Below are positions 13,443 through 28,400 of a stretch of 64,000 nucleotides of DNA, in pieces (the stretch's first letter is position 1; the number at the start of each line of letters is the position of its first letter). The notes beneath the pieces are model-generated. The model was not told the DNA's origin. It made no database searches and was given only the letters and a program-made list of their open reading frames with translations. The position numbers and the translations under genes are program-made. Source of the DNA: Trichobilharzia regenti (Eukaryota; Platyhelminthes; Trematoda; Strigeidida; Schistosomatidae); contig OX235270.1 of assembly GCA_944472135.2 (NCBI GenBank), forward strand, positions 45,570,352-45,634,351, given 5' to 3'.

Positions 13443-16400
13443 AGAGACTTCTTAGTATAGAACTTTACAAAAACGTGAAACAGTTGAAAATACCACTCTT
13501 CACAAAAGCACACATAAATGACAAGAATATAAGTGCAATGAAAACATATGTAGAAGGTGTGCAGGAGAAAGACAAATTAGATGGAGCACAATGATTATTT
13601 CTAGAACGTGCAATGCCAAGCATGGGACGACTTTGTGTCGTGTAATCATCAGTTTCCAATCACTGATTCTTAGCATTTCCAGGACTCTCAAATAGGCAGC
13701 CTACGCCTCCAAACGTGACACAGACAGATGGTAAAAGAATTCATAAACTGGTGTATATTTTGAAGTGACCATTCCTAACTTTTCCAAACCTAATCTTATA
13801 TCGACTAACATTGTATTTCAAAGAAGGCGATGGCTGTTCTTGAATAACACACCTCAGCCTATCAAACTTCAAAACCATAACGACTGATTATCCGTCATAA
13901 CCACCACCCAACACCTAACCGCTCCTAGTTTAAAGTCATATCCTAAGCCAGGAAAAGAAGGGAAGGGCGTGAAGAAAGCAAACCATCACTCACAGGCAAC
14001 CACGTAGTTTCTGACATTTCAAAACACACAAAAAATATATATGTTGTCAGCTGATAACTAGAACACTTCTCATCCCGAGGTTGGATGACGCCGCAGATCA
14101 AGAACATTTAGAAAGACAGTCGATCGATGAGAAATCTTTCAGTGAAAGTGAAACTATGCATGAGACGCAGAAAATTTACAAAGCTGGCTAGCAAGGCGGC
14201 TCGAGTGTACAACGAAAGAAAACACCTGCTTTGTAGGTGAAACAAGTTGGCGACAGTAAATGAAATGGAAGCGAGTTGTCCAAATCGTTAACTAGATCAT
14301 GGAGAAACTACACCGGTCAACCAGACAATAACCACAAGCATACTGACAGTGTGGCTACCATGATGTCACAACAGCGTTGGAAGTCCTCATGGGGTGGACA
14401 CCAATCTCCTACAGGATATAGATGACAATATTCAATTGAATGGGAAGGAGAGTTGCAGTCATAGAATTCTCAGATAGAGAGAAGAACGAGGTCTTCTACA
14501 TATTATCACAAGGAGTAATGAACGAGAATGTAGACAAATGACGACATCGAAATTCGAATGGGTGGTGTGAATGCAATTCAAACTGTGAACAGACAACACG
14601 GGAAGAGAACCCATCAAACGTCGAGAGGAGCTCGGTGGAATGAGTGTGAGGAGAGGACTGTTCTCAGACTACTGAACTCTCAGTTATCTGGTAATCGGAG
14701 ACAGCCTTTTCGAGCATGAGGATATCGACGAGGCGATGTGTGTCTCACTGGATAGTGACATCAAAAGTCACATGGAACTCACGTAAATGTGATCTGAAGA
14801 AAGCGGAGACACCGTCTGTTGGACACAAGATGGAGACGAGTGGCAGGTGTAGGTTCAGACCACTCACTCTCTAGTCGACGGAACTTCAACCTTGATGGGA
14901 GAGCTTTTCACCAGGCCGAAAATTGACCACTATCCATATTGAACACTTGGAAATTGGAGGATGAAGTGAGAGAGTGAACCCCTACAGTTACCATTAGGAA
15001 AGTGTGGGAAACACTGAGCCAATTCATTGAGAAGGGCGGTGTGGAATAACACTGTCACTGTTTGGAAGCCGCATGGAATGGATCCTGTATAGAGAGACAC
15101 TTTTGGCGAGAAGAGGAGACAATACAAGAAATGGCCTTCTGCACACACATGAAGGGAAGCCATTGGTTAGTATATGGATGATGAAGTGGAAGACGAACGT
15201 GCTCACAGACGAACAGTGAGAGATAGAGATGAGTACAATGTGAGGTGAACTGAAAGAGGGAGTGAGGAAAGGTGCTAGGAGAGATGGAAGACACTTTCCC
15301 GAAGTACTGAGAATGTAAGTAGAACAGACTGTATTTGAATGTGGCCTCTCAAGTCTATATTGAACAACAAGGTGGCTGTGTAGATAGAGATCAACGTAGA
15401 TGAGGCCAGTGGATGACAGTGAAGCAGACCAAACTACCAAACTGGTGTGAGACAAAGTGCTCGACTGATCGATTCAAAAATCCCCTGAGTCAACCATCAC
15501 TTACATGTCACTGTAGAATACCACAATTGTCAAAGGAAATATAATGAACATCAGTCACGAAATCGAATTTCACTGGATTCATACACACACATACACAGAC
15601 TCAATGACAAGTAATCTGGTTGTACACCGACATAACAACACTCAGTTGACTTCTTCACAAATTCATAGACGGAAACTGATGAAGTGGAACAGCTACCTAT
15701 CACTTTCCCATATCTACTTGTGAATGAATCTTCCTTGAAGTGAATAATGAAATGTTCACCGGGTGAATTGAATAGTTATGAAATCCTCTGAGATGCACTG
15801 AAGTTCACTGACCAGTAGATAATCAACTCAGAACTATTGACAGACAACCATCTGTTCATGCAACTAACATTCGGAGTCCAGATACGGGAGACGGGAAAAG
15901 AGGTGAAATGACACTACAATAGAGTCATTCACAGCAGAAATGATACTTCACCATGGAGTAGATGACGCATCACCATCGAACATCCGATTCCGTATCTGAA
16001 ATTTGGCATCTTTGGAAGTATTTTAGTCATTGTTGACCAGATCGCCATGCAATCTTGGAACTGCTGCATCACTACAAAGTGTAGTGCCACAGACACTTGC
16101 AAACTTCATTGAACAGCTTAATGGTGAAAATGACACATTCCAAATTAATTCTTAATGAAGAGGTCACCAAAGGCTACAGGATTGAGACGAGATAGTCTAC
16201 TATCACGGATGATATTCATGGTCTGCATCATTTGGAAGACTGTGGTGAGTGATAGGATGAGTATTCTGTGTATACACAAAATGGCTTTAGGAGATCTGGA
16301 TTCTGTGGTTGATTTATGTTTCATGTTGATCAAACTTCAGGATTTGCAATAGAGAGCAAACAAGTTTGCTGAACAATCGAAGATGACTGATCTTTATTCA

Positions 16401-19400
16401 AGGGTGGTAAAGTCAGGCATGATGTATATACAAAACGCTCATTGATTTATCTGCAGCGATCGTGCAGTTCTTCAACATTCAGAACAGGAAAGAAAAAGAA
16501 TATTTTCAATACTCATGTAGGGGTATTTGTTATGTGTAGTTTGGAGTCTTCATGCATTATGAGAAGCTTTTCCAACAGGTTGCAGGTTTTCCTCAACAGC
16601 TGCCTAACTGAAATACTGAAGATCAGATTATCGACTGGAAAGAATAGGCCACATGGAAACCTGGAGAGCAGCGAATTAGCCAAACCCTATTGCTGAACTT
16701 ATATGCAGAATATAATAAATATTGACGGGATACATTTTATGAAAACGTCAGGTTCTCCAGCGGTATAGTTTAAAATGATTTATGAGAGCCTGCATTATGT
16801 CAGATTTAAGAACTTATATAAGAATGATAAGCAGTCGCCACCATATTAACGCAAAGATATAATAAACTGTGAAAGAGTAATTAAATCTTCTTTAGATCGA
16901 TAGCTAATATTCTGTTTTCTTAAAATCTATAAAGTGAGGCGATTTCCATTGACCATTTTTGTGATTCTATCATTCTTCTTTAGGAGATTATCTTCACGAT
17001 AATATCGAATTATCTAATTTCAAATAAATGGGGAAATAAGTGTTGGTTAATTAATGGCTGCATTTCCATCTACTGAAACTATTTCTTCTTTGCAAACCCC
17101 TAAGTTTCGCTTCCTGAATGCTGATAATCCAGTATACAGATTAGATGGTATGTTTACATGAAGGACTGCAGAACCTGATGCCTAGAAATAGTTTAATCAT
17201 AGGCTCCTGACTTCATGTGTAAATTTTAAACTGAGCCTATTATTCGAAATGGTTGCTTGATTGTAGTGACAGTAGCCAAGCAGTTCACATTATTTCAATC
17301 GAAGTCTCGATCAACTATGCAATGTAGTGACATAATGTAACTATATTTAAAGAGGGGACAATCTACAGGAAGTCCTACTCAAAATAGTTCACTGGAACTC
17401 ATTTATAAGATTTGTCTGTAATCTTAGGGAAATTCACAAACGCTTCGTGATTCGAACCTTCATACACTTAAGGTATAACTGACTAGTCATTCCAAAGAGT
17501 GTTCATGAAAGCCCGTTGGATTTTTTTTTATCAATAAACATTATCTCGTGAAAATTCGGAAGTAATATATTGTTGTAATATTGAATCTCGTTTTAAAATT
17601 TATTACTAGGGTCAAAGAGTATATGCAGTAAAGCAGGCGAAGTCAAAGTTTGTTTCAAACCGTAAGTATATATATATCATCCCTAATAAATTAGAGTTCT
17701 GTTATACGTTTAAATCTAACTGCTGTCATTCTATGTATGAATGATCCCTAAGATGTTCTTATCTCCTCTCATACATAAATGTCGACTTGTGTCATGCTGT
17801 CCTTTCACTTCAATGAACAAATATGCGAACGTATGATAGGGAAACCCATGGATTCACCTGCATAGAAATTAAGTCCTGAAGCTGTTATGAGAGGATTAGA
17901 AACCATAGTTCTGCCAACAGTCTAACCGTAAAGCTGGATACGTTACATAGGTGACATGCTGGGAAAACATTCACGTATGTTTCACCTCAGAACTGTGCAC
18001 AGAAGTTCAGCAATTCAAGTTGTCGCAATCTGTATAACACACGTACAGATAGAGGAATACTAAGAAATTATAGGAAACAGAGATATAAGGGAGAAAGAAT
18101 AAGTATGTGGAGACTTAACAGATCTGGGAAATTAGGGGGAGTGAATTCATATGCGCCAATGGGAGTGATTTTGAGCCATATCAACAAGTCTTCAGCCAGT
18201 GGATCTTAGCGTCTTGAGGACCCCAGCCTAGGAGTCTACATCTCCATAAGTGGCTAGGGCCAAGAGTCAAACACTTCATGGAGGGATGTTGAGTTTCGAT
18301 TTGACCATTCCCAACTCTCTTCCAAAAACCTAATCCTATGTCAGCTAACACTGTTGGAAATGGAACGTGACGTTTTGGTGTCCGTAATACGTTTATTGGT
18401 CATCTCAGTCGATGTACTTTCACAATCCTATCCGAATCTCCCATACATAACACACTATGACTAACCTCAATACACCAAGTAACAAAGATGGAATGCAAAC
18501 ACTTATGGTCAGAGGTGACGTTTCACAGCCTTAAAGTCATTTAATCGGTAGGGGTATATCAAGTCTACGTCAGAGGTGACGTCAGTTGGCAACTGGCACA
18601 GGAACCTTTTGTACCCGAACTGAGATTTGGTCAGCAATTAGGCTAATACAATTTCCCAAATAAAGGAAGTGGTCAATATATTCAGTTTGTTCACTCTACA
18701 TCTTTAAACTTGGAGTCACTGCAAACCAGTCTTGTAGCATCGTCTCACAATTTCCAAGAGTTGATCACATGCCAAACGTTCTAAGATTACATCTCAAGGT
18801 GTTCATAAGATTGTATTATGAAAGCGTCTTCATCTAGGAGGACGATATCATTCACATATTTAACATAGTCAGCAAGACTGTTCTCTGGGTAAAAAAGGTC
18901 GATCGCTAGGCAGCCAAATTCGATTAGAGGCACATTCATTAGTGCATCCATGATGAGATTAAGTGAAAAATGGAGGCAATGGGCACCAGTGACAGACACA
19001 CCCGGGTTGTCTTTATCTCAGATGAAAAATCTCTATAAGCCTTTACTCAACTTGAGGAATGCAGGTAGTGTGCCTTAAACTAATTAACTAATAATTGTTG
19101 GGATACTGAAACCTCACAAACCAAAACAGTCACCGTATTCATCAATACGCAGACAAGAACACCTAACAACAAAGGAAGATTAAGACAACACTATTTACAA
19201 GAGAAACTGCATGATCTTTGAGGAACAGTATATTGGTCAAAGAGGACTTCCCACCTTATTCGCATCCAAGAACATAAACTAGCAACCAAAAAAACGCTAG
19301 ATGTATTGCTTCGTATCTAAGCATATGGGCACTCACAGACATCATTCCGATTTCAAAACTTTAAAAGCTTCAAAAATACGGATGTACTTAGAATACCAGA

Positions 19401-22400
19401 AAATGCCTAGAAACATAGTACTCAGATTAATCTGCATCTAACAGAAATGTTTACGTAGATATATTTAACAAGTCAATAAAGAACAAGTTACACGCCAGCA
19501 AATTTAACGAAACAGTTAATGTTAACACAACTGAACACAGTCACAATCAAGGTGACCAAGAGATAACGGCTATATCATTCACGGAGAAATCGGGAAGCTC
19601 ACTTCACATTGAAGTTAGAGATGAAGATGTTGTCTCGAAAGACAATGAAGACTTCGTGATCCACGATAAACATTTACCTTATCTAGCAATTTTATTTGTC
19701 ATTGGAGGATTCAGTCTAGCCTGTGACTATATGAAATTGTAAATGTGGCTTGCTGACGAATAATGGAGGAAGACTACAATCCATCACAGCGTCTCTCACT
19801 AAACACCTACTAAGTGAACACTTTGGATTATGATCTTAATTGCATTTCGACACGTATAAGCAACCGTTTATTTCATTATCATCATTTGCAACTGAAACAG
19901 TTCTAATATTTACGCAGCGGGTTTGAAATCGGTCTCTGTTTATCTCTACAGAAGCTATATAGAGTGTTCTATCTATGATCACATTTCAAATGGGCCTCAA
20001 CTCAGGGCGAGAATAGTAACAACCTGTTTGACAACCTATTTCTTTCATAATTTGGTATGATGATAAGTGATAAGTTAAGATCTAGTTGGACAGTCAGTTT
20101 GGCGTTAAGCCAACAGTTGCTTTTCACTCTATCACACAACATCTGGGTCTTATGCTTGGGGATTACAATAGAACGACAGTTTGATTCGCAGTTGCACCTC
20201 ACAGCTTAGCTGTTTATTAATCCGGTGGCTAATGAGCTGATTCCAGGTTTTCAATCATAACTGATTCAAATGTGAAAGCTACACTTAATACAAATGCTGA
20301 CCTTATATTTTAGTGACTTATAACATGGACACATTTCCATCAATACAGAGTAATGCAGTCATGCACTACTGAATTTCTCAGCATGATTAATTCATTCTAT
20401 AAACTTTTTAAAATTATGAAACCAAGGGTTAGTTATTATTACCTCCGCTTTATCATAACTTTTTTTCAGGAAATCAGAAAATTCGATCGAGTCTCCTTTA
20501 AAAACTGATGTTGAAGTTCAAACCCTGTGGTCAGGGGATTTCCCACGAATACACAGTGTACCACAGATATTGCCGATGAATAGATATGAAAATATTATTC
20601 CCCCTCCTACGAATAATACATTAAAAATTCAAAGTATAACATCGTCACTGATAAATTATAAGATATTGGAGAGTAAGTTTTTATACTGTAATATTGTCCT
20701 CTATGATGGTTTTCAGACTTCTATGTTTAAAAACGGTTTATTAAGTTATGTTTCTATTTGTATCACAAGATTCTGTCACAATAAATCATACATTGCTTGT
20801 AGAGCTGTATTATTATTATTATTATTATTATATCCTTAAATTCCTAGAGGAACATAGGGCTTCAGCTGCGCACCTCCATTGCCTTCTGTTATCGGCCAAC
20901 TTTTTCACCCCGCTCCACGTCTGCCCACATGCTTTCATCCTCTCTTCACATGACCTCCTCCAAGTCACCCTCACACTGACGACCAACTCGCCACCCCCTT
21001 CCCTTTCGGGTTCTTTCGAGCAATGGCTTGTTTAGTGATGTCACTTCCCTCAGAGTATGGCCACAATCCAATCCACCTCCATTTCTTCCTGTCTATTTGT
21101 TTCACAATCGGTTCCTGATTGGTTTGCTCCCAGAGATCCCTGTTGCTGATCTTTTCTGGCCTGCCATCTGATCTTGAGTATTGAGCGAAGACAACTGTTG
21201 ATGAAGGTTTGAAGTTTGTTTGAGGTGCTCTTTATGACTCGCCAAGTCTCTGATCCGTGTAGTGAGTAGCATGGACTGACTTCACATTAGAGTTGCAAAT
21301 CCGGGTCTTATTTTTGATGCTGAGTGATGTTGACCTCCACACAGACTTAAGAGTATTGAAAGCCTGTCTTGCTTTTCTGACTCATGCTTTGATATCCTCG
21401 TCAGTTCCGTTCGCCTGTAGTTGAAACGATGCTTCCCAGGTAGGTGAAGGAGGTTGTTTCTTTCAGGTTCCTCCCATTTATGCTGACTATCGTCTGTTGT
21501 TGTTGTTGCTGTTGGCCAGGAATCTTCATCACCTCTGTTGAGATAGAGAGGTGACTGCCATTCCAAGCTTTGTTCAATGATGATCCGTAGAGTGGCTATT
21601 TAATCAATACATGACTTGTTTCTCCTGAATCCAGCCTGTTCCGGACGAAGTTTTTCATCCAGGGCGTGTTTGATTCCCTCTAGGATGATGCGGCTTAGTA
21701 TTTTGCTTGGAATGGACAGGAGCATAATTCCACGCCAGTTTTTACATTGACTTAAGTCTCCTTTCTTTGGAAGTTTGAATAAGTATCCGTTCTTCCAATC
21801 CTCGGGTACTTTGCCCTCTTTCCACACCTTCTCCAGCAGTGGTGTCATCAAGTCCGCTGTTGTCTCTGGGTCTATTTTCAAAGCTTCTGCTGGGATTCCA
21901 TCTGGTCCCGGTGTTTTCCCAGCTTTAAGCATCTTGATTGCATTCAGGACTTCTGATTTCGTCGGGGGTCAGTGTTCACTGGTAGTTCTGCTTCCGTTGT
22001 TGGTATTGCTGGGCGTGTTGTAGGTGGCGGACGATTTAGAAGTCTTTTGAAGTGTTCAGCCCAGTGCTTTCTCTGTTCCACCTCTTTGGTGATTGACTTT
22101 CCATTGTCGTCCTTTATTGGCTTAATCTGTGTCGAACGTTTGCCCGATAGGTGCCTAGTTGTTTGGTAGAGTGTGGCGAGGTCTCCTTTGCCTGCAGCTT
22201 GTTCTGCTTCGTTTGCCATGGTTTCATAATATTTTCTTTTGTCTTCCCTGGCACTCTTCTTCACTCTTTTGTTCAGTGTATTGTAGCTTGCATTCAGCTC
22301 CTGTTTTTGTTGCTCGTCAGTGCACTGGATAATCTTTTGTTTCACTGTCCTTCTCTCTTCTATTAGTTTCCAAGTGTCCGTAGTGAGCCACTGTTTGTCC

Positions 22401-25400
22401 TGTCTCTTTTTTCTGCCTAGAATTTCTATGCAGGTTTGACTCCACACCGTTTTCAAGTTGTTCCAGTGCTTTTCGACGCTGACCTTTCCGCTGGTGTTGA
22501 TATGTGTCTCAGCTTTGTCCTTTATGCTTGCAATGAAGATGTCCTTTGTAGCCTGGTCCTTCAGCTTTTGAGTGTTGAACTTGGCTTGTGGTCTATCTGC
22601 AGCTCCTGATTCCCTGAAAGCTTTTAATTTGATTTGGATTGTCCCTTGTACGAGATAGTGGTCTGAGCCAACGTCTGCTCCTCTTCTTGCTTTTGTGTCC
22701 AGTAGGCTGCGCCTCCACTTCCTTGAGATTGAGATGAAGTCGATTTGGTTTTTGGTTTGCCCGTCTGGTGACACCCATGTAGCCTTGTGGATATCTTTGT
22801 GCTTGTATACACTGCCACCAATCACTAGTTCGTTGAAGGCGCAGAAGTCGGCGAAGAGTTCTCCATTTTCATTCATTTCTCCGAGAGCTTCTCTACCCAT
22901 GATGAGTTCCCTTCCTGTGTTGTCTGGTCCCAGTTTGGCGTTCATGTCTCCCATTAGTATTTTCATGTCGCCAGCTGGAGTATTGTCCATTGTTGCCTGT
23001 AGTTGCCTGTAGAATTCTTCTTTCTTTTCGAGGTCTGCGTTGTTTGTGGGTGCATAACATTGTATGATTGACACTTTCCTTCCTTTGGAGTTGAATCTGG
23101 CGGTCATTATCCTGGACGAAATCGCCTCCCATTGTATCAGGGCTTTCGTTGCCGTTGGTGACATCATGATAGCCACGCCCTCGGTGTGCGTGTGGTTATC
23201 TTCTGGGTGACCGGAGTAGATCACTGACTCACCCGTTGACAATTTGGTGAGTCCACTCCCATTCCATCTGCTTTCACATATTCCTAGCACTTGTATTCCG
23301 TATCTTTTCATCTCGTTGGCGATCTGGGCAGCTTTCCCTGTCTCGTACATAGTTCGGACGTTCCATGTTCCCACACAGACTTTTTCTTTTGGTGCAAAGA
23401 GATTCATCGTGCTGAAGTTTCTGTAGCAACTTTGTTTACAGGGTGGGGTTGCTAGCCTCACGCCTGAGTGTAGAGCTGTATACATGCAAATAAATTCTAG
23501 TAGACTATTCTTTTTAATTTTCGCTCTTTATTTTCTCTTCTGGTGCATTTGATGCTTATTCATTATGTGATCTAATACCACAATCCTGGCCAAAGTTATA
23601 GAAAGCAAAGAAAATATAAGACACTTAGTTGTTTTGAAGTATATCATGTATGACTGTGCAACCCAATTCATCTGCTTTCATTGTTCCAAAGTTATAGGTT
23701 TATATTTCACGTGACTACAAGGAATAAATTGTTGTCAAAACGTTATCAGGTAAATAATACGAGTGGAATTATACCCTGTGATGCTGACCAAGTTTTATCC
23801 CTATACAGAATATAAATAGTACTGTTATACTGAGATAATTCTATATGACTAACTTGTGAATACATTTGAAATCTGGTCAATAACTCCGTAAGTGGGAAAC
23901 CAAACACTTGATCATCTTGTTACTGTTTAGACAAAGTTATGAAGGCAAAACCTGTTATTTGGCTGAAAAGGAAACAGCTAAAGTGTTAGGTTTTACGGAT
24001 TTCGGCCTATCCCAAGTAGCGTCACAGATGTCCCTGAGCCCCAAACTACGACGAAACAACTGTACGGTGTTCTTTCACTGACTAATTAATGTTAGATAGT
24101 GATGCAATCAACCTTGGAAAGAACAATAAGTACAAATGACAAACAACAATAAGTTCACTTGATACAAGACAAAGAATTAGTTAGTAGACGTGTGAGTTCC
24201 TAACAGAGTAAATACAGACTAGAATCACACTTTTCTGTCTATATGATATCAATCCACATTTTCACTGGAAAAGAATGTACATTATGCCAAGATCGGTTTT
24301 TCTCTTTTAAACGTAGTTTCCACCATAATATGTTTCAAATGACTATTATTACTAAATGTTATTCATTTTACGCCAACCTTACCTAGTGGGATGGTTGAGC
24401 GTGGCGTTAGCAACCCTGTCCCAGAAAATCAACTCAATAACTAGAGAGTCTTCAGAGTAAAAATGTGAACAAAGAACTTATTCTTCTCTGGAATCAGGGA
24501 GGCGAAATACCATCAGCTGGTCAAAGCCTCCAGGAAACCAGTTAACCGATATGTCCTCTTCCGATAATAGAAAGAGCATGGAATTACTTCAGATCGCACA
24601 ACAAATAAGAAGACATGCTATGAAGTTGATAGGAGTTTGTGAGAACAGATCAAATGAAAGTGAATTCTGCACATCGTTCAACTCTGGAGTTGATAATCCA
24701 CTCCGGTTACCCAGACGGAAACCTCAAGAACATTGAGGCTATCATTATTTCACGACAGGATCGATAGGTCTCATGCAGCGGACAAAAATCTCCTCCAGTA
24801 TCACAATAGGAAGATTCAACTCAAATTGGAGGTCAGATACAATTTTACGATGTTATTCGCAATGCTACGAACAAGTTAGGCCAAGACAATACAAAGGAAA
24901 AATTTCACAGATAACAAAAAGAAGAAGCCCAGCCAGATGGGGACACTGAAATTCGAATGAGTGATTTGAATGCAAGACAAACTGTGAGCGAACAACACAG
25001 GAAAGGGAATTATCATGGGTCGAGAAGTGCTCGATGAAATGGATGCGAACGGAGAACTGTTTGCAGACTTTTGTGCTTTTAGTCATTCTGTGACATGCAC
25101 GGGCCAATAATGATACGGAAGGTCTGGAAGGGTGCCTAGCGATTGGTAAAAGGGTTGCCCTATCAGTCTGCCAAAGAATGGAGACCGAAACCTATGCAAG
25201 GATTGGCGCTGGATCATGTTGCTATGCATCACAAGCAAAATATTTAGCTGGATCGTCCTGGAGAAATTAAAGGGCGCCGTTGATGCAAACCATGCTTAGA
25301 ACAAGTTACATTCAGGAAAAGCGAGTTATGCGCGGACCAAGCTTCAATGCTATTCATAATCATTTAAAAGTCAACTCTTCAGCTTAACTTCATAGAATTT

Positions 25401-28400
25401 GAAAACGCCTTCAAATGCAAAGTGATTCAATACTACAGAGTGCACTGCAGCGGACGTGTATAAACTCCATTCAACAGCTATATGATGATGCCTGATGATT
25501 CACAATAGAAAGCTTACCGAGGCCTTTGAAGTGAAGAATAGAGAAAGAAAAGGCTGTCTACTATCGCTGATGATATTCCTGATTGTAGGGGACTGCACTA
25601 TGCAACAAACCATGGGCAGCGAAGTGGTCGTACGTTTGGCCGACAAAGACAACCTAGAAGATTTGGATTCCACAGATGATTTATGTCTGTCGCACAAAGC
25701 AAGGACTAGTCATCATCGACGGGGGAAATCTCTTCCAGTTTCCAGATTCTATGTGGTTAAGAGACTTGGTAGTCACGTCACAAAATGCTAGTCTAACAGC
25801 CTATTGCAGACTCTCATCAACACCTGATTTCTCACCATACTGAAGACCAGATAGCCAGAAAGGATAGACAACAAGGAACTCTGGGAACAAACAAACCGAC
25901 GACCTATATCACCCAATAAATATGCAGAAGTCAATAGAAATGGATTAGGCATACGCTGAGAAGACCGTTGAGTGACATCGTGCGCCTGTTCCTCGAGTGG
26001 GAAACAACGAATCTGATGACATAGAGATCGTGTGAGGAGGAGATGAAAGCCTATGAACAGTCTTGGCGCCAGATGGAAAAGACTGCCGAGAGCAGAGCGC
26101 AACGACTACGAGCTACTGATGCTTTTATTTTCCACTAAGAACCCAAGAGACTAATAATGATAACAATACATTTTACAAGAGAGATAAGTGAAGAGAACTA
26201 ATGACATAACTAAGCATACTGGATAAGTCTTTAATTTCGTCATAATCGAATGGATGGATAAACTTGGGCTCTAGAGAATCTCGAGTTTGTGGGAACAAAC
26301 GCCAAATTACTAAGCGTATTAATTATGACTTGCACTCAATACTTTCACATATTTCATTAAGCCTCTAGTTCGTAAGTGTAATTTTCACCAACGTTTATGC
26401 GCAAAGATTATTTAAATTATGCAACAAATTCAAATCAACCACTTTCTCTGTCTTTTCTTTCTCTTATTAGAGATGACAAACTATAATCCTTGCTTGACTG
26501 CATTGGACAATGTGTTGAAGCAGCAAATAAATCTGACCAGAGAATTTATAACAACTCAAAGAAATCTCCACGACACAATCAGTAAAGCGATAAGCCAGTG
26601 TGTTACAAACGATTATGCTCAACAAGATGGAACAATACAAGCAAGTTTTGTTTATTTAAACTATTTTCCCATCACATCAAGTTTTGACAGAACCGCAGTA
26701 GTCATGCAGTATACTAGGGCCATCACCACTGAAACCTGAATTTATACGCGTCTAAATAATTTGCAAATGAGTTTTGTTAAATCCCACTCGAAAATTGTTT
26801 TAAACTATATGCTAAGTGAAAGCTATTATAGGTGCCTTTGTAAGCCACTTTTAGAAAATTCTTAGTTCTAACGCATACGACATTCTACACAAACTCAAAC
26901 AGTGAACTGCAATTCAGCACAGATAACCTCTTCAACTACACGTATCTCAATGAAAAACATGTCGACGTGCTTCCACAGAAATATTAAATTCCAGTAGTCT
27001 ATCGGATCAAGAGTACTACCTACTTGAGTGTTTCAGACAACAAGGAAAGGGATAACTATCCAGTGTGTATTTGTTTCTGGATAATACCAATTCGTAGAAA
27101 CATCTGACTTTCAGAAAAGTGGGTCACGTATTCAGACGGTGCTCCACTTACCGGAGTAGGTTTTAGAGGTTTGCCTGTAGATGCACTAAGGAATTCTTCT
27201 GTCTTTCCCCCTACTTGAAGTGTTGAAATTCTGTAAGGTATTTATGGTTGGATAGGAAAAAAGACACCTGAGAAACGAACGCTTAAAATGAAGGATTTTC
27301 CACCTAATAAATATTATCCCTTCTTCATTCATTCATGACGATAAAAACTGGAATATTTAATCATTCGACAGTGGTTATAAACGAAAAAGAATTTCAGTGT
27401 TGGCAAAACAAATCGAATGCATTCAAACTAGTTGTTCGAGAATTTCAATACCTTTTAGTCAATTAGTCTCCTAGGATAACTTGGTAATATACGATAAAAA
27501 TCACTGGAACATTTGCTCAAGAACAGTCCCAATAGGTTTGAAGTGAAGGATAATCTTTTTCCCCTTCCCAAGACTTGCTGTTATAACGCTCTAAACTTCA
27601 AACTTTTTATCTGCTCTATTCTTTGATGATCCGCTATACACAGCTGCATATCAACAGTGATTTAAGCGACTAGCAAGTAGTACAATTGGGACAACACTCT
27701 GACAAAAGGATGTCTTAGGTATTCTATCTATCTAGGAAGCTATTTTACTTCTACATTAGTTCGTTTACCACATACATCAAACAAAGAAGCAGTATCATAT
27801 AGAGGATTACGTTTCAAAAACAATTTATTGGTAACAACCTTATCTAATTTCTAGAGTTACATACGATATAATTATGAATGATCATTTGTATTGGAAACAC
27901 TAATTAATTCCTTTTCACAGTGTCAAAGATACGTGAAATTACATACTGACACAGAACCAAAGCTTTTACAGACACGTACAAATACCATTCTAATGTATAG
28001 ATACCTGAAAGCCATCTACATTTTAAACACTTAAGTCGTTTCATCCGTCTAGTCATGAGTGTGAGTGCTATTTCCACACGCATTTCTCAAGCGTCAAAAA
28101 AACGATTTATCACTCCTTTGTAGTCAGTAAAATGGTAGGCGAGAAATTTCAAATCCCTATTTAATACCATGCGACAGAAAAAAATGGGGGGATATGACAT
28201 TATTGACTAAGATAAAAATATAAAATGTTAGAGAACATGAGGTATTCACATCCTCATTTGAAATGTCGACTTTCAACGTTGTTTGATAGCCGAAGTATTA
28301 ACAGACAAAAAGCAGGTGGGGCGTATTATGCAACATACTTCTTTTTCAAGTGTTGGTTTGTAGGGATTTGACTGGCTATAGGGTTTCATCATGAGCTGAC

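Larger units (their letters stand above)
20808..23495 (-). mobile_element. RTE family A, near full length, RT core deleted
   Basis: On the - strand: intact endonuclease ORF, frameshifted RT N-terminus, an internal deletion of RT motifs A to C, then the C-terminal domain and an (ATT)n tail at 20808-20836. It lies antisense in the intron between exons f and g of the C19orf44-like gene. It is the only family A copy in the window with a complete 5' coding half. Confidence 0.88.

Noticed and set aside
15024..15455. 143-codon - strand frame, and similar frames at 2225-2501 and 13465-13691
   Set aside because: They lie in repeat C, occur in both arms, have low-complexity Ser/His/Leu content, and oppose the strand of the decayed endonuclease.
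17053..17147. Possible extra exon of the C19orf44-like gene ([20 protein letters not shown], donor G|GTATGT)
   Set aside because: No acceptor AG lies between the upstream stop and the frame, and exons d and e already join in phase without it.
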